Shown here in pieces: positions 5,869-6,704 of a stretch of DNA of 6,704 bases (position 1 is the stretch's first letter; each line of letters starts with the position of its first letter). The stretch comes from Deltaproteobacteria bacterium (GTDB lineage Bacteria > Myxococcota_A > UBA796 > UBA9615), in NCBI GenBank assembly GCA_029261955.1, contig JAJDAI010000723.1, positions 1 through 6,704 on the forward strand, written 5' to 3'. Below the pieces are notes generated by a model. It did not search any database. It had not been told where the DNA came from and was given only the letters and a program-made list of their open reading frames with translations. Both the position numbers and the translations under genes were made by a program.

Positions 5869-6704
5869 CTACGGAAGCACGAAGCCCTTGCGGAGGTACT
5901 GGGTGTTCAGATCCACGGGGAAGTGATCCCAGATCCACATGGCCGGGGAGCCCGGCGGGAACACGCCGGGCGCGTTGCCCCAGGGGGAGGTGCCGATGGG
6001 GCCGATCACGTTGACCAGGTCCCAGCCGCTGTCGTCGAAGAGGGGGCCGCACCAGCCGTTCCGGTCGTCCGGCGCCGCGGTGGGGTTGGGGTCGTAGCGC
6101 CAGGTCGCGTCGCTGACCCAGGTGGTGCCGTCGCTGATGCTGAAGTGCGCGATGGCGGCCGTGATGACCTGGCCCGTGTCCCAGCCCGTGATGCCCAGGG
6201 TGTGCTGCCCCGAGGGCAGCCAGTGCTGGAAGGTGAAGCCCGTGGACCAGTTGCCGCCCGAGCCGAGGACGACGTCCTCGTGGTCGATGCAGAACTCGAA
6301 GGCGTCGTCGACGGAGATCCAGATGTCGACCAGCCAGTCGTTCCGGCCGTCGCAGTCCGCGTCCCGGCCGTCGAGCTGGGCCGTGCTGCCGGGGTGCACG
6401 AGCGGGTCGTTGTCGTCGCAGTCGTCCACGACGGTCCAGCCGTCGCCGTCGTTGTCGGCGGCGGGGGTGGCGTCGTCGTCGTCCTGGGTGGTGGCGTCGT
6501 CGTCGTCGATCGCGTCGTCGTCGTCCTGGGTGGCGTCGTCGTCGTCGGCCGTGGTGTCGTCGTCGTCCTGGGTGGCGTCGTCGTCGTCGGCCGTCGCGTC
6601 GTCGTCGTCGAGGCTGATGTCGTCGTCGTCCGCCGGAACGGGGTCATCGTCGGTGTCGGGGCAGCCCGACACGCCGAGCCCCAGCCCGATCAGCGCCGTG
6701 GCGA
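5869..6704 (-). CDS. Asp-rich surface lipoprotein with MopE-type motif and C-terminal galactose-binding-like domain (partial, N-terminus beyond right edge)
   Basis: Reading in from the right edge the frame gives ATALIGLGLGVSGC, the end of a lipoprotein signal peptide with the lipobox V-S-G-C. The GTG at 6672 lies inside this signal peptide and is not the true start, which is outside the window. After the cysteine come eight tetra-Asp blocks separated by Ala/Thr/Gln spacers (6463-6630). Next is a single MopE-like segment (6337-6456) with DNDGDGW, DDCDDNDP, HPG and DGRDADCDG, a motif whose relatives bind calcium or copper. The remaining 155 residues are Trp- and Gly-rich: DDAFEFCIDHEDVV, LPSGQHTLGI, FDDSGWDLVNVIG, SPWG and AMWIWDHF, ending QYLRKGFVLP. 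This resembles the jelly-roll galactose-binding-like folds of secreted carbohydrate-binding proteins. I infer a lipid-anchored domain held off the membrane by an acidic stalk. The gene lies 65 bp upstream of the channel on the same strand; a shared transcript is possible but there is no functional clue. Confidence 0.88.
   Translation of the reverse strand, partial: ATALIGLGLGVSGCPDTDDDPVPADDDDISLDDDDATADDDDATQDDDDTTADDDDATQDDDDAIDDDDATTQDDDDATPAADNDGDGWTVVDDCDDNDPLVHPGSTAQLDGRDADCDGRNDWLVDIWISVDDAFEFCIDHEDVVLGSGGNWSTGFTFQHWLPSGQHTLGITGWDTGQVITAAIAHFSISDGTTWVSDATWRYDPNPTAAPDDRNGWCGPLFDDSGWDLVNVIGPIGTSPWGNAPGVFPPGSPAMWIWDHFPVDLNTQYLRKGFVLP
6463..6630 (-). repeat. Tandem 21-bp coding repeat (tetra-Asp heptads)
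   Basis: Eight DDDD blocks are spaced 7, 7, 7, 7, 7, 6 and 8 residues apart, with spacers such as ATA, ATQ and TTA. On the plus strand this appears as runs of gtc broken by short linkers such as ctgggtggc. Near-exclusive use of GAC for Asp makes the tract prone to slippage and recombination, so repeat number may vary between strains. The lengths change in whole codons, so the frame is preserved. Confidence 0.85.

Noticed and set aside
3728..5926. Long plus-strand frames (3728-4804 and 4880-5926) opposite the channel
   Set aside because: His/Glu/Gly/Arg-rich shadow translations with no recognisable domain; the minus strand shows clear pLGIC motifs over the same bases.
6463..6630. Repeat tract considered as a CRISPR array or non-coding satellite
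   Set aside because: The period is 21 bp with no unique spacers, and it encodes in-frame tetra-Asp heptads within a lipoprotein.
6670..6672. GTG as start codon of the Asp-rich lipoprotein
   Set aside because: It encodes the Val of the lipobox VSGC; the hydrophobic signal-peptide core continues upstream in frame to the window edge.

Overview
This is a GC-rich window (roughly 70 % G+C) that looks like part of a Myxococcota or other deltaproteobacterium-like genome. The best clue is the lipoprotein at the right edge. It combines a lipobox, a long spacer of repeated tetra-aspartate blocks and a MopE-type Asp/Cys motif, a style I associate with surface lipoproteins of these bacteria. The assignment is inference from protein style, not from a marker gene. 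I saw no rRNA, tRNA, CRISPR array or insertion sequence.

Layout, left to right. A minus-strand integral membrane protein, possibly a GT-C type glycosyltransferase, runs off the left edge (1-393). A 255-bp divergent gap with a tandem 20-bp repeat separates it from a small plus-strand secreted protein of unknown function (649-1107). That gene converges, across a GC-rich hairpin, on a minus-strand block read from right to left. The block starts with a lipoprotein entering from the right edge (5869-6704). Next is a 725-residue ligand-gated ion channel carrying an N-terminal Cache-like sensor (3626-5803), then a UrtA/AmiC-type substrate-binding protein (2361-3629), then a duplicated HCCA-isomerase/DsbA-like thioredoxin-fold protein (1118-2290).

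The core of interest is the channel/binding-protein pair. The channel's C-terminal half has the hallmarks of a prokaryotic pentameric ligand-gated ion channel (pLGIC): a YPFDRQ Pro-loop, a GWD motif, a RISR pre-M1 motif and four C-terminal membrane helices. Its N-terminal half is a membrane helix, a large extracytoplasmic Cache-like sensor, and then a two-helix hairpin. The next gene starts inside the channel's stop codon (GTGA overlap). It encodes a periplasmic protein closely resembling urea/short-chain-amide binding proteins, yet no ABC permease or ATPase genes lie beside it. The simplest reading is a sensory ion channel supplied with ligand information from two sources: its own Cache-like domain and a dedicated amide- or amino-acid-like binding protein. 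Ligand, ion selectivity and physiological output are not readable from the sequence.

The thioredoxin-fold gene follows the binding protein after a perfect 18-bp palindrome, so it may belong to the same transcript at reduced level or be a separate unit. The lipoprotein upstream is 65 bp away on the same strand; a functional link to the channel is only possible, not shown.
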